From: UBA1189 sp045126595
GTDB taxonomy: Bacteria > Bacteroidota > Bacteroidia > Bacteroidales > Bacteroidaceae
Assembly (NCBI GenBank): GCA_045126595.1
Contig: JBGVOS010000072.1
Span: 1-7,360 of the forward strand
Length of the DNA stretch: 7,360 bases
Direction of reading: 5' to 3'
In this document: positions 1 to 6,260 of the stretch, piece by piece
Layout of the letters: each line of letters begins with the position of its first letter
How positions within the stretch are numbered: the first letter of the stretch is position 1
Notes under the pieces: model-generated
Database searches by the model: none
Told to the model about the DNA's origin: nothing
Seen by the model: the letters and a program-made list of their open reading frames with translations, nothing else
Made by a program: the position numbers and the translations under genes

Positions 1-55
1 ATTTTCGAAGCCTGCGTTCACTGTTCTCTATGTGGAGATATGGACATTCATGGCA

Positions 56-94
56 ATTGCCTTTAGCCCCTACGGGCGGCGAACACGTTTCTTC
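56..94 (+). repeat. Left arm of 39-bp inverted repeat
   Basis: This 39-bp arm is the reverse complement of 326-364 with a single mismatch (opposite position 348). The two arms enclose 231 bp. The centre of the arm is itself a small hairpin of the GCCC-loop-GGGC type. Such near-perfect, widely spaced arms suggest a dispersed genomic repeat or the ends of a small mobile or invertible segment. No transposase or invertase gene is present in the window. Confidence 0.85.
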
Positions 95-126
95 ATTTCA
101 TTCAGGATGACACGACCAATGATTAA

Positions 127-154
127 CTCTAAACACTAAACTCTAAACACTAAA
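127..154. repeat. Tandem heptamer repeat, C(T/A)CTAAA x4
   Basis: Four adjacent heptamers, CTCTAAA and CACTAAA alternating, make two perfect copies of a 14-bp unit (127-140 and 141-154). A partial fifth unit follows and a degenerate one precedes. The repeat lies in noncoding DNA between the arms of the 39-bp inverted repeat. It could vary in copy number by slippage, but it is too far from any gene to suggest a regulatory role. Confidence 0.85.
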
Positions 155-185
155 CGGAACTCTGCTGCATAGTCATCGTTTTCGT

Positions 186-242
186 ACAGACTCTGTCTGT
201 TTATTATCTTATTTGGGGTTAAAACCCTGCAATTAATTGCAG
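186..242. repeat. Cluster of three short perfect palindromes
   Basis: Three hairpin-forming sequences lie close together: ACAGAC-TCT-GTCTGT at 186-200, GGGTT-AA-AACCC at 216-227, and the uninterrupted 16-bp palindrome CTGCAATTAATTGCAG at 227-242. The last two share position 227. The 16-bp palindrome could bind a dimeric regulator, but nothing nearby is a gene, and a remnant of a repeat element is at least as likely. Confidence 0.6.
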
Positions 243-325
243 CTACTTTAGTTTCTATAAATTTTATGTTTTGCTTTGTCATTGCTTTTCCCTTCGGCCA
301 GCGACCTAAAGGTTCTGAGCGACGC

Positions 326-364
326 GAAGAAACGTGTTCGCCGCCCGAAGGGGCTAAAGGCAAT
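326..364 (-). repeat. Right arm of 39-bp inverted repeat
   Basis: This is the partner of 56-94, in opposite orientation, with 38 of 39 positions matching. About 50 bp further right a short block around 415-426 (TCAGGATGACA) repeats the block beside the left arm at 102-112 in direct orientation. The repeated segment is therefore composite. Confidence 0.85.
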
Positions 365-423
365 CTCGCAAATGTCTCTAGTCCCAGCGCGGGATCCTTC
401 CGACACTACGTTCTGTCAGGATG

Positions 424-468
424 ACAAAACTTTAGTTTTGTTTCTAAAACTATGGACTTCTAGTCCAT
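424..468. repeat. Two adjacent 7-bp hairpins
   Basis: ACAAAAC-TTTA-GTTTTGT at 424-441 and ATGGACT-TCT-AGTCCAT at 452-468 are perfect 7-bp stems with 4-nt and 3-nt loops. The first is followed by a few T residues and could be a weak terminator. No gene ends nearby, so its role is unclear. Confidence 0.5.
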
Positions 469-720
469 TAGTGGTTTATTTTACGACATTTTGGAGATAA
501 GTCTTGCTTTTTCGCGCTGTTTGCACTAATTTCGCACTCGTCACTCGCGCCACCATCCCCTGTGGATGTGTCGTGTGGGCGACAAGACATATTGAAAGGC
601 GTTTACTACGCTTGGTTTTGACGTTCTGAAATCCTGAGAAAATTTCATAATGTTTGTCAAAAACAAGGCAGCGGTGAATGCCCCTTGGTTGTATTTATGT
701 ACAGCCCTCATTGTGTCAAG

Positions 721-748
721 GCCATTGGTGTACCCGTACGCCAATGGC
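721..748 (+). repeat. 13-bp near-perfect hairpin
   Basis: GCCATTGGTGTAC (721-733) and GTACGCCAATGGC (736-748) form a 13-bp stem around two bases. The only imperfect pair is T729 with G740. That is a G-U wobble if the plus strand is transcribed and an A-C mismatch if the minus strand is. It lies 38 bp before the larger foldback at 787-880 and may belong to the same transcript. Confidence 0.55.
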
Positions 749-786
749 AACTTTGGGCACAGCAGGGGTGTTAGTATATCGTATAT

Positions 787-889
787 AGCGTGGGGCTTCT
801 CTTGTTGCTCGCTTCGACAAACAGGGCGATTCTCAGGTGCCTCAGAACGTGGAGCGAGCGACAGTGCAGGGCTTCACGCTTTCTTTTTG
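787..889 (+). ncRNA. Candidate structured RNA or long terminator hairpin
   Basis: The segment folds back on itself. The outer stem is AGCGTGGGGC (787-796) with GCTTCACGCT (871-880), 10 bp including two G-U pairs. The middle stem is TGTTGCTCGCTTC (803-815) with GGAGCGAGCGACA (851-863), 13 bp including two G-U pairs. The tip is formed by TTCTCAGG (830-837) with CCTCAGAA (840-847). A T-rich tract, TTTCTTTTTG (880-889), follows directly. All wobble pairs are allowed only in plus-strand RNA, which points to transcription in that direction. It could be a small RNA ending in its own terminator, a leader, or part of a dispersed repeat. I recognise no known RNA family, and the folding was done by eye. 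Confidence 0.4.
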
Positions 890-971
890 TCTTTACATTA
901 CCTTAGTTGAAACCCGCGGTTGCTGTAGTCCTCGGCCGTAGAAAGAGTGCGATAAAAAGGGGTGCGCATAA

Positions 972-1122
972 CCAACTGTCCCTCTGTTTATAGAGGGACG
1001 AGCGAAACAAAGTGAAGCGGAGGGAGTTCCAAGCGTAGCGCGGAGTCTTTGTTTCCCTACGCGCTTCGCTTATAACGCCCCCGCCCTACGGGCACCCCCT
1101 CTATAAACAGAGGGGGAGTTGG
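972..1122. repeat. 151-bp element with 26-bp terminal inverted repeats
   Basis: The arms 972-997 and 1097-1122 are reverse complements at 24 of 26 positions. They enclose 99 bp, which contains a second, nested inverted repeat (GAAACAAAG 1004-1012 with CTTTGTTTC 1047-1055) and a small GCCC-TAC-GGGC hairpin at 1083-1093. Each arm also has its own self-complementary core, CCTCT...AGAGG. The 4-bp sequence CATA occurs just outside both ends (967-970 and 1123-1126), as a weak possible target duplication. The element ends 45 bp before the start of the methyltransferase-like gene, where the operon's promoter or leader should lie. It may be a miniature transposable element, a dispersed palindromic repeat, or an invertible regulatory segment. 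Confidence 0.7.
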
Positions 1123-1167
1123 CATAGGAATAATCCCATATCGTCCTCTTCCCTAAACAGATAGCCT

Positions 1168-2172
1168 ATGGCCATCGAAGTAGACATACTGGAGGACTAC
1201 ATCTATAACCTATCCCCCGACCTGCTCACCACCCTGCTCAAGGACCACACCACGAGCCGAGAGGGAGAGCCGCAGCGCAACATCTTTTGGGCCACCTCGG
1301 ACTACGAACATCTGGGCGAGGACTACGGCTACCATTCCCCCATACTTCCCCATCTTATCACGGGCACGAACGGCCACGTCATCATGCCGCGCGTGCTGAA
1401 GAGCCGCGATACGCAATCGGCCCGCTCACGCGACATGGCCGAGGTGTTCACCCCTTCGTGGATATGCAATGCGCAGAACAACCTCATCGACGAGGCGTGG
1501 TTTGCCCGCAAGGATATCTTCAACACGGAGTACATCGACGAGCAGGGACAACACCGCTGGACAGCCACCACGGAGAAGATCACCTTCCCCGAAGGCAAGA
1601 CGTGGCGCGACTATGTGCGCGACACCCGACTGGAGATTACCTGTGGCGAGGCTCCCTACATCGTGAGCCGTTACGACACGACTACGGGCGAAGCCATCCC
1701 CCTGGCACAGCGCATCGGATTGCTCGACCGCAAACTACGCGTCGTGAGCGAAAACACCGAGACCACCGACGAGTGGCTCAAAGCTGCACAACTTGCCTAC
1801 AAGAGCACCTACGGCTACGAGTGGCAGGGCGACAATCTCCTGATTGCCCGCGAAGCGATGCTCATCTCCTTCATCGAGTACTTCGAGGCCAAGTTTGGCA
1901 AGCAGCCCATGCTCAAATCGCTCAACTACATCGCCTACATCATCTCGTGGAACGTGTGGCAGATGGACGGCCTCAAAGGTGTAGCCCCCGACTCGTGTGG
2001 CGACAAGGTGGAGATAGAGCAGACGCTCTTCGATGGCCCCATCGAGAGGGTAACCCCTTGCGAGGGATGCGCCAGAGATGACATCCGCCGCCACAACGGC
2101 ACCTATTGCCTCATCCGCGACTGGGGAACCCGCGATCATAAGAAAATACGATTTATCGACCTCATAAAATAG
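1168..2172 (+). CDS. N6-adenine methyltransferase-like subunit without NPPY motif
   Basis: This 334-residue protein is probably a modification-type subunit working with the large enzyme encoded next to it. A motif X-like stretch, EVFTP, lies at residues 92-96. A motif I-like SAM-pocket sequence, LEITCGEAPY, lies at 155-164 and resembles the LEPxCGxGxF form of adenine methyltransferases. IISWNVWQMDGL (258-269) resembles the segment carrying the motif II acidic residue. The catalytic motif IV (N/D-PP-Y/F) is absent, so the protein is unlikely to methylate DNA alone. The C-terminus has C298, C301, H309 and C314, a possible zinc knuckle. ATG 1168 is the first usable start, because an in-frame TAG lies at 1162-1164; there is no Shine-Dalgarno sequence. 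The gene ends 6 bp before the next one, implying co-transcription. It is GC-rich, like most of its neighbour. It could be a SAM-binding specificity partner or a degenerate paralogue. The family call is fairly secure; the role is inferred. Confidence 0.75.
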   Translation: MAIEVDILEDYIYNLSPDLLTTLLKDHTTSREGEPQRNIFWATSDYEHLGEDYGYHSPILPHLITGTNGHVIMPRVLKSRDTQSARSRDMAEVFTPSWICNAQNNLIDEAWFARKDIFNTEYIDEQGQHRWTATTEKITFPEGKTWRDYVRDTRLEITCGEAPYIVSRYDTTTGEAIPLAQRIGLLDRKLRVVSENTETTDEWLKAAQLAYKSTYGYEWQGDNLLIAREAMLISFIEYFEAKFGKQPMLKSLNYIAYIISWNVWQMDGLKGVAPDSCGDKVEIEQTLFDGPIERVTPCEGCARDDIRRHNGTYCLIRDWGTRDHKKIRFIDLIK

Positions 2173-2178
2173 TGCACT

Positions 2179-5100
2179 ATGAAATTCACCTCATTACTCA
2201 AGCTGAAGTTGATCTATGTGTTCCGCATCAACGATGCCGCACATCAGGGTTGTCTGAAGGTGGGCGAAGCCACGTGCGACAGCGACGATGTCACTTGCCT
2301 CGCGCCCAACAGCAAGGCGCTCAACGACTCGGCCAAGAAGCGTATCAACCAATACACCCAGACGGCAGGCATCGCCTACGACCTCCTGTATACGGAGCTT
2401 ACCATATATAATAGCAAGAAGAAGGGGCTCTGCTCGTTCAACGACAAGGAGGTGCACAATGTGCTGGAGCGCTCGGGCATCAAGAAGAAGGTGTTCGACA
2501 CAGCCAACAAGGCCAACGAGTGGTTCATCGCCGACCTCGACACCGTGAAGCGAGCCATCGCAGCTGTGAAGGAGGGGCGCGAGTCGCTCTCCACGGCAGA
2601 GTTATCGCACGACCGCACACCCATCATCTTCCGTCCCGAGCAGCGCAAGGCCATCGACGACACCAAGAAGCAATACCGGAAGGGCAACCAGATGCTATGG
2701 AATGCCAAGATGCGTTTCGGCAAGACACTGTCGGCCCTGCAAGTGGTCAAGGAGGTGGACTTCAAGCGCACGCTCATCCTCACCCATCGCCCCGTGGTGG
2801 ATAGCGGATGGTTCGAGGACTTCGGCAAGATATTCTACGACCGCCCCGAGTTTGCCTACGGCTCGAAGAACAACGGCGACAGCCACGCCTCACTGGAGAC
2901 AAGAGCCAGCCAAGGCAAATGTCAGTATGTCTACTTCGCTTCGATGCAGGACCTTCGCGGCTCTGAACTCGTGGGTGGCAACTTCGACAAGAACGACGAG
3001 GTGTTTGCCACCAAGTGGGACTTCATCATCGTGGACGAAGCACACGAGGGCACGCAGACCGAACTGGGCAAGGCCGTGATGATCGAACTCGTGAAGGAGA
3101 ACACCAAAGTGTTGCGCCTGTCGGGCACGCCATTCAACCTACTCGACGACTTTGCCGAGGGCGAGATATACACCTGGGACTATGTGATGGAGCAGCAGGC
3201 CAAGGCCACGTGGGACGACCTCCACTTCGGCGACCCCAACCCCTATGCCTCGTTGCCCACGATGAATATCTACACCTATGACCTCGGCCGACTGCTCAAC
3301 GACTTTGCCGATGAGGACATAGCCTTCAACTTCCGCGAGTTCTTCCGTGCCAATGACGAGGGAAAGTTTGTCCACGAAAAGGATGTGTGGGCATTCCTCA
3401 ACCTACTCACCAAAGAGGACAAGGAGAGCTGCTACCCCTTTGCCAACGCCGAGTACCGCAACATCTTCCGTCACTCCCTGTGGATAGTACCGGGCGTAGC
3501 CTCTGCCCGTGCGCTGAGTGCGATGCTGCAGAGCCACCCCGTATTCCAGCACTTCAAGATAGTCAACGTGGCTGGCGATGGTGACCTGGAAGAGGAGAGC
3601 AAGGATGCACTGGCAGCCGTAGAGGAGGCCATAGGTCCCGACCCCGATGCCACACGCACCATCACCCTCTCGTGTGGACGACTCACGACGGGCGTCAGTG
3701 TCAAGGCGTGGACGGCGGTCTTCATGCTGTCGGGCTCATACAATACGGGAGCTGCAAGTTATATGCAGACCATCTTCCGTGTGCAGACACCCGCCACCAT
3801 CAATGGCCGTGTGAAGGAGCAGTGCTATGTTTTCGACTTTGCTCCCGACCGCACGCTCAAGGTCATTGCCGAGACCGCCAAGATATCGGCCAAGGCGGGC
3901 AAGACGAGCAGCGATGACCGCAAGACGATGGGCGACTTCCTCAACTTCTGCCCCATCATATCCGTTGAGGGCAGCAAGATGAATCCGTTCGATGTACCCC
4001 GTATGCTCGAACAACTGAAGAAGGTATACGTGGAGCGTGTCGTGCGCAACGGTTTCGAGGACAAGAGCCTCTACAACGACGAACTGATGAAACTCAACGA
4101 CCTGGAGCTGCAAGCCTTCGACGACCTGAAGAAGATAATCGGCCAGACCAAGGCCATGCCCAAGACCAATCAGGTGGACATCAACAACCAAGGCTTGACC
4201 GATGAACAATACGAAGAGCTGGAGTCGCTGGAGAAGAAAAACAAGAAGAAAGGCAAGGACAAGCAACCGCTCACCGAGGAGGAGAAGCGACGGCTCGAAG
4301 AGCTGAAGAAGAAGCGCGAGAACCGCGAGGCCGCCATCTCCATCCTGCGCGGTATCTCTATCCGTATGCCTCTGCTCATCTATGGAGCTGAGGTGAGCAA
4401 CGAGGATGAGGAAATCACCATCGACAACTTCTCTTCGCTTGTCGATGACCAGTCGTGGGAAGAGTTCATGCCCAAGGGCGTCACCAAGGAGAAGTTCGAG
4501 AGCATCAAGAAGTACTACGACCCCGATATCTTCAGTGCAGCGGGCAAGCGCATCCGTGCTATGGCTCGTGCGGCCGACAAGCTGAGCGTGGAGGAGCGCA
4601 TCGAGCGCATCACCGACATCTTCAGCACCTTCCGCAACCCCGACAAGGAGACCGTGCTCACTCCGTGGCGCGTGGTCAATATGCACTTGGGCGACTGCTT
4701 GGGAGGATACAACTTCTTTGAGCAGGGCTACGAGACATCACTCACCGACCCCCGCTTCATAGATCGTGGCAAGGTGACCGAGGAGGTGTTTGCCGAAGAC
4801 TCGCGCATCCTCGAAATCAACTCCAAGTCGGGTTTGTACCCCTTGTATATGGCCTATAGCATCTACCGCACACGAGTGGCTGGCCTGCTCACCTCTCCAT
4901 CAAGCATAGAGGAAGAGCAACGGATATGGGACAAGGTGGTAGCCGAAAGCATCTTCGTCATCTGCAAGACCCCGATGGCCAAGAGCATCACCAAGCGCAC
5001 CCTCATCGGCTTCCGCAAAGCCAAAGTGAACACACGCTATTTCGAGGACCTTATCAATCAAATAAAGAATAAACCGGAACATTTCATCAAGCAAGTTGAA

Positions 5101-6192
5101 AAGTTCGTTTCAGAAAGAATAGGCATAAAAGATATGAAATTCAATGCTGTAGTAGGTAACCCGCCGTATCAAGAGGTCGTGGCGCAAAAAGAGAGTGCTA
5201 ATGGACAGAAAGTTAGTGTTAGTATATTCCAATATTTCCAAATGATAAGCGAAAAGTTAGGTAGATATACAGCACTCATTTACCCTGGAGCAAGATGGAT
5301 TCATCGCTCAGGAAAAGGATTCGAACAATTTGGTTTATCACAAATCAATGATCCACGCTTATGCTTGTTGAAGTTTTTCCCCAACTCCACTGATGTATTC
5401 AAAGAAGTAGGTATTGCGGATGGACTATCTATAGTAATGAAAGATACACAGAAAGATAGTCGTGGATTTAAGTACATTTATTCTCAAGGTGGTATAGATG
5501 TATCCGTTTATGCCGATAATCCCGGAGAAGAACTCTTTCCTTTGAATCCTCTGAACAATGAGATAGCAACATTGCTCAGTCAAGCAATTCAAAAATTTGG
5601 ATGTTTACACGAAGCGATTCTTCCCCGTTGTCTTTTCTCTATTGAAAGTGATTTTGTAGAGAAGAATCCAACACTCGTAAGAGAATATGATAATGGTGAT
5701 ACATTTGATTCTAACTCTGAAATAAAACTCTTCACCAACGATAAGGCAGGAAAGAGTGGAAGAGCACGATGGTATGTTGCCAATAGAAATGTTATCCAAA
5801 CTGGTGTTGAATACTTAGATAGATGGAAGGTTATTGTATCAAGTGCCAACGCCGGAGGTCAGAAGCGTAGCAATCAGATTGCAATCGTTGATAACTATAG
5901 CGCATTCGGTCGCTCTCGTGTAGCATTGAAAACCTTTGCAACAAAGCAAGAAGCCAAGAACTTCTTCAAGTACGCAACAAGCGAAATTATCCGCTTCGCC
6001 TTCCTCCTCACTGACGAATCCCTCACCTCACTTGCCAAGAAAGTCCCCGACCTATTGGACTACTCTGACAATAATGGCCTCATAGACTATAGTGGCAATG
6101 TAAATAACCAACTCTACGCACTATTCGGCATTGACGAGAAAAATCAGCGACATATTAGAGAGGTGTTGGCGAGTAAGAAAACTGCTGAATGA
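2179..6192 (+). CDS. Single-chain restriction-modification enzyme: GIY-YIG-like nuclease, DEAH helicase, adenine methyltransferase
   Basis: This 1337-residue multidomain protein probably recognises, methylates, translocates along and cuts DNA. Residues 11-120 resemble a T5orf172/GIY-YIG nuclease: IYVFRI (12-17), LKVGEAT (26-32), R55, LLYTEL (69-74), E91/H93 and NEWF (113-116). The superfamily 2 motor follows with FRPEQR (151-156), a Walker A-like NAKMRFGKT (175-183), DEAH (286-289), SGTP (315-318), LTTGVSV (502-508) and QTIFRVQ (530-536). Residues 670-715 are a Lys/Glu-rich, probably coiled linker. The methyltransferase part has motif X-like LTPWRVVNMHL (827-837), an unusual motif I, ILEINSKSGLYP (877-888), and motif IV NPPY (994-997). 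The C-terminal 300 residues are the likely target-recognition domain. An in-frame TAG at 2170-2172 fixes the start at 2179. Domain order matches Type ISP enzymes, which carry an Mrr-type nuclease instead. Helicase and NPPY assignments are firm; the nuclease call is good but untested. Confidence 0.85.
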   Translation: MKFTSLLKLKLIYVFRINDAAHQGCLKVGEATCDSDDVTCLAPNSKALNDSAKKRINQYTQTAGIAYDLLYTELTIYNSKKKGLCSFNDKEVHNVLERSGIKKKVFDTANKANEWFIADLDTVKRAIAAVKEGRESLSTAELSHDRTPIIFRPEQRKAIDDTKKQYRKGNQMLWNAKMRFGKTLSALQVVKEVDFKRTLILTHRPVVDSGWFEDFGKIFYDRPEFAYGSKNNGDSHASLETRASQGKCQYVYFASMQDLRGSELVGGNFDKNDEVFATKWDFIIVDEAHEGTQTELGKAVMIELVKENTKVLRLSGTPFNLLDDFAEGEIYTWDYVMEQQAKATWDDLHFGDPNPYASLPTMNIYTYDLGRLLNDFADEDIAFNFREFFRANDEGKFVHEKDVWAFLNLLTKEDKESCYPFANAEYRNIFRHSLWIVPGVASARALSAMLQSHPVFQHFKIVNVAGDGDLEEESKDALAAVEEAIGPDPDATRTITLSCGRLTTGVSVKAWTAVFMLSGSYNTGAASYMQTIFRVQTPATINGRVKEQCYVFDFAPDRTLKVIAETAKISAKAGKTSSDDRKTMGDFLNFCPIISVEGSKMNPFDVPRMLEQLKKVYVERVVRNGFEDKSLYNDELMKLNDLELQAFDDLKKIIGQTKAMPKTNQVDINNQGLTDEQYEELESLEKKNKKKGKDKQPLTEEEKRRLEELKKKRENREAAISILRGISIRMPLLIYGAEVSNEDEEITIDNFSSLVDDQSWEEFMPKGVTKEKFESIKKYYDPDIFSAAGKRIRAMARAADKLSVEERIERITDIFSTFRNPDKETVLTPWRVVNMHLGDCLGGYNFFEQGYETSLTDPRFIDRGKVTEEVFAEDSRILEINSKSGLYPLYMAYSIYRTRVAGLLTSPSSIEEEQRIWDKVVAESIFVICKTPMAKSITKRTLIGFRKAKVNTRYFEDLINQIKNKPEHFIKQVEKFVSERIGIKDMKFNAVVGNPPYQEVVAQKESANGQKVSVSIFQYFQMISEKLGRYTALIYPGARWIHRSGKGFEQFGLSQINDPRLCLLKFFPNSTDVFKEVGIADGLSIVMKDTQKDSRGFKYIYSQGGIDVSVYADNPGEELFPLNPLNNEIATLLSQAIQKFGCLHEAILPRCLFSIESDFVEKNPTLVREYDNGDTFDSNSEIKLFTNDKAGKSGRARWYVANRNVIQTGVEYLDRWKVIVSSANAGGQKRSNQIAIVDNYSAFGRSRVALKTFATKQEAKNFFKYATSEIIRFAFLLTDESLTSLAKKVPDLLDYSDNNGLIDYSGNVNNQLYALFGIDEKNQRHIREVLASKKTAE
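5052..5935 (+). other. AT-rich module inside the large enzyme gene (motif IV and putative recognition domain)
   Basis: Base composition changes sharply within one open frame. A 60-base sample at 4561-4620 is about 65% G+C, while 5221-5280 is about 30%. Codons shift from C/G-ending to A/T-ending near 5052. C-ending codons partly return after about 5935 (6001-6060 is about 53% G+C). The segment covers residues of roughly 959-1252, from just before NPPY through most of the presumed target-recognition domain. The reading frame is intact. The simplest reading is replacement of the specificity module by recombination with a distant homologue. The boundaries are estimates by eye. Confidence 0.65.
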
Positions 6193-6204
6193 TTTTAGTT
6201 AGAT

Positions 6205-6243
6205 AAAAAAATCCCCGTAAACTAAAAAGTGACGTTTACGGGG
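6205..6243 (-). terminator. Intrinsic terminator for the minus-strand gene
   Basis: CCCCGTAAAC (6213-6222) and GTTTACGGGG (6234-6243) form a perfect 10-bp stem with an 11-nt loop. Seven A residues at 6205-6211 become a U-tract after the stem in the minus-strand transcript. The hairpin begins 17 bp beyond the stop codon of the minus-strand gene. On the plus strand the stem is followed by GGCTTCT, a poor U-tract, so it would end plus transcripts less efficiently. It also separates two convergent genes. Confidence 0.8.
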
Positions 6244-6260
6244 GGCTTCTACCTAAAAAT

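Larger units (their letters stand above)
1..1167. other. Gene-free, repeat-rich upstream region
   Basis: I see no convincing protein gene in this stretch. The open frames of about 65-90 codons on both strands overlap each other and run through inverted repeats and hairpins. Their translations show no domain or natural composition. The first 66 bases are open in one frame and end at a TAG (64-66) inside a repeat arm. That could be the tail of a gene to the left, but 21 residues are too few to judge. The region holds inverted repeats, a tandem heptamer, short palindromes, a candidate structured RNA and a mini-element just before the operon; these are listed separately. I found no tRNA or rRNA signature and no clear promoter of the Bacteroides type (TTTG followed by TAnnTTTG). 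Confidence 0.7.

Noticed and set aside
127..154. Tandem repeats considered as a CRISPR array
   Set aside because: The units are contiguous heptamers without spacers, and no cas genes are present.
136..363. 75-codon minus-strand frame and an overlapping 74-codon plus-strand frame (276-500)
   Set aside because: Both run through an inverted-repeat arm and palindromes and overlap each other. They look like chance frames in repeat DNA.
541..910. Minus-strand frame 541-750 and plus-strand frame 650-910
   Set aside because: The two overlap on opposite strands, and the plus frame passes through the stems of the 721-880 foldbacks. Neither translation has a recognisable domain, so RNA structure explains the segment better.
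1048..1076. Possible promoter: TTTG at 1048-1051 and TATAAC at 1071-1076, 19 bp apart
   Set aside because: The spacing fits a Bacteroides-type promoter, but the downstream box lacks the TTTG half of TAnnTTTG. The match is too weak to list as a feature.
1287..2081. 264-codon plus-strand frame overlapping the first gene
   Set aside because: It is extremely Arg/His/Pro-rich and has no motifs; it is an out-of-frame shadow of the methyltransferase-like gene.
4186..4323. Lys/Glu-rich low-complexity stretch considered as a frameshift or fusion scar
   Set aside because: The frame is continuous and the composition fits a charged coiled linker between motor and methyltransferase parts.
3736..4686. 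316-codon open frame on the minus strand inside the large gene
   Set aside because: It is antisense to the helicase-linker region. Its translation is Leu/Val/Glu/His-rich without domains, as expected from the complement of GC-biased codons, and the plus-strand frame there carries real motifs.
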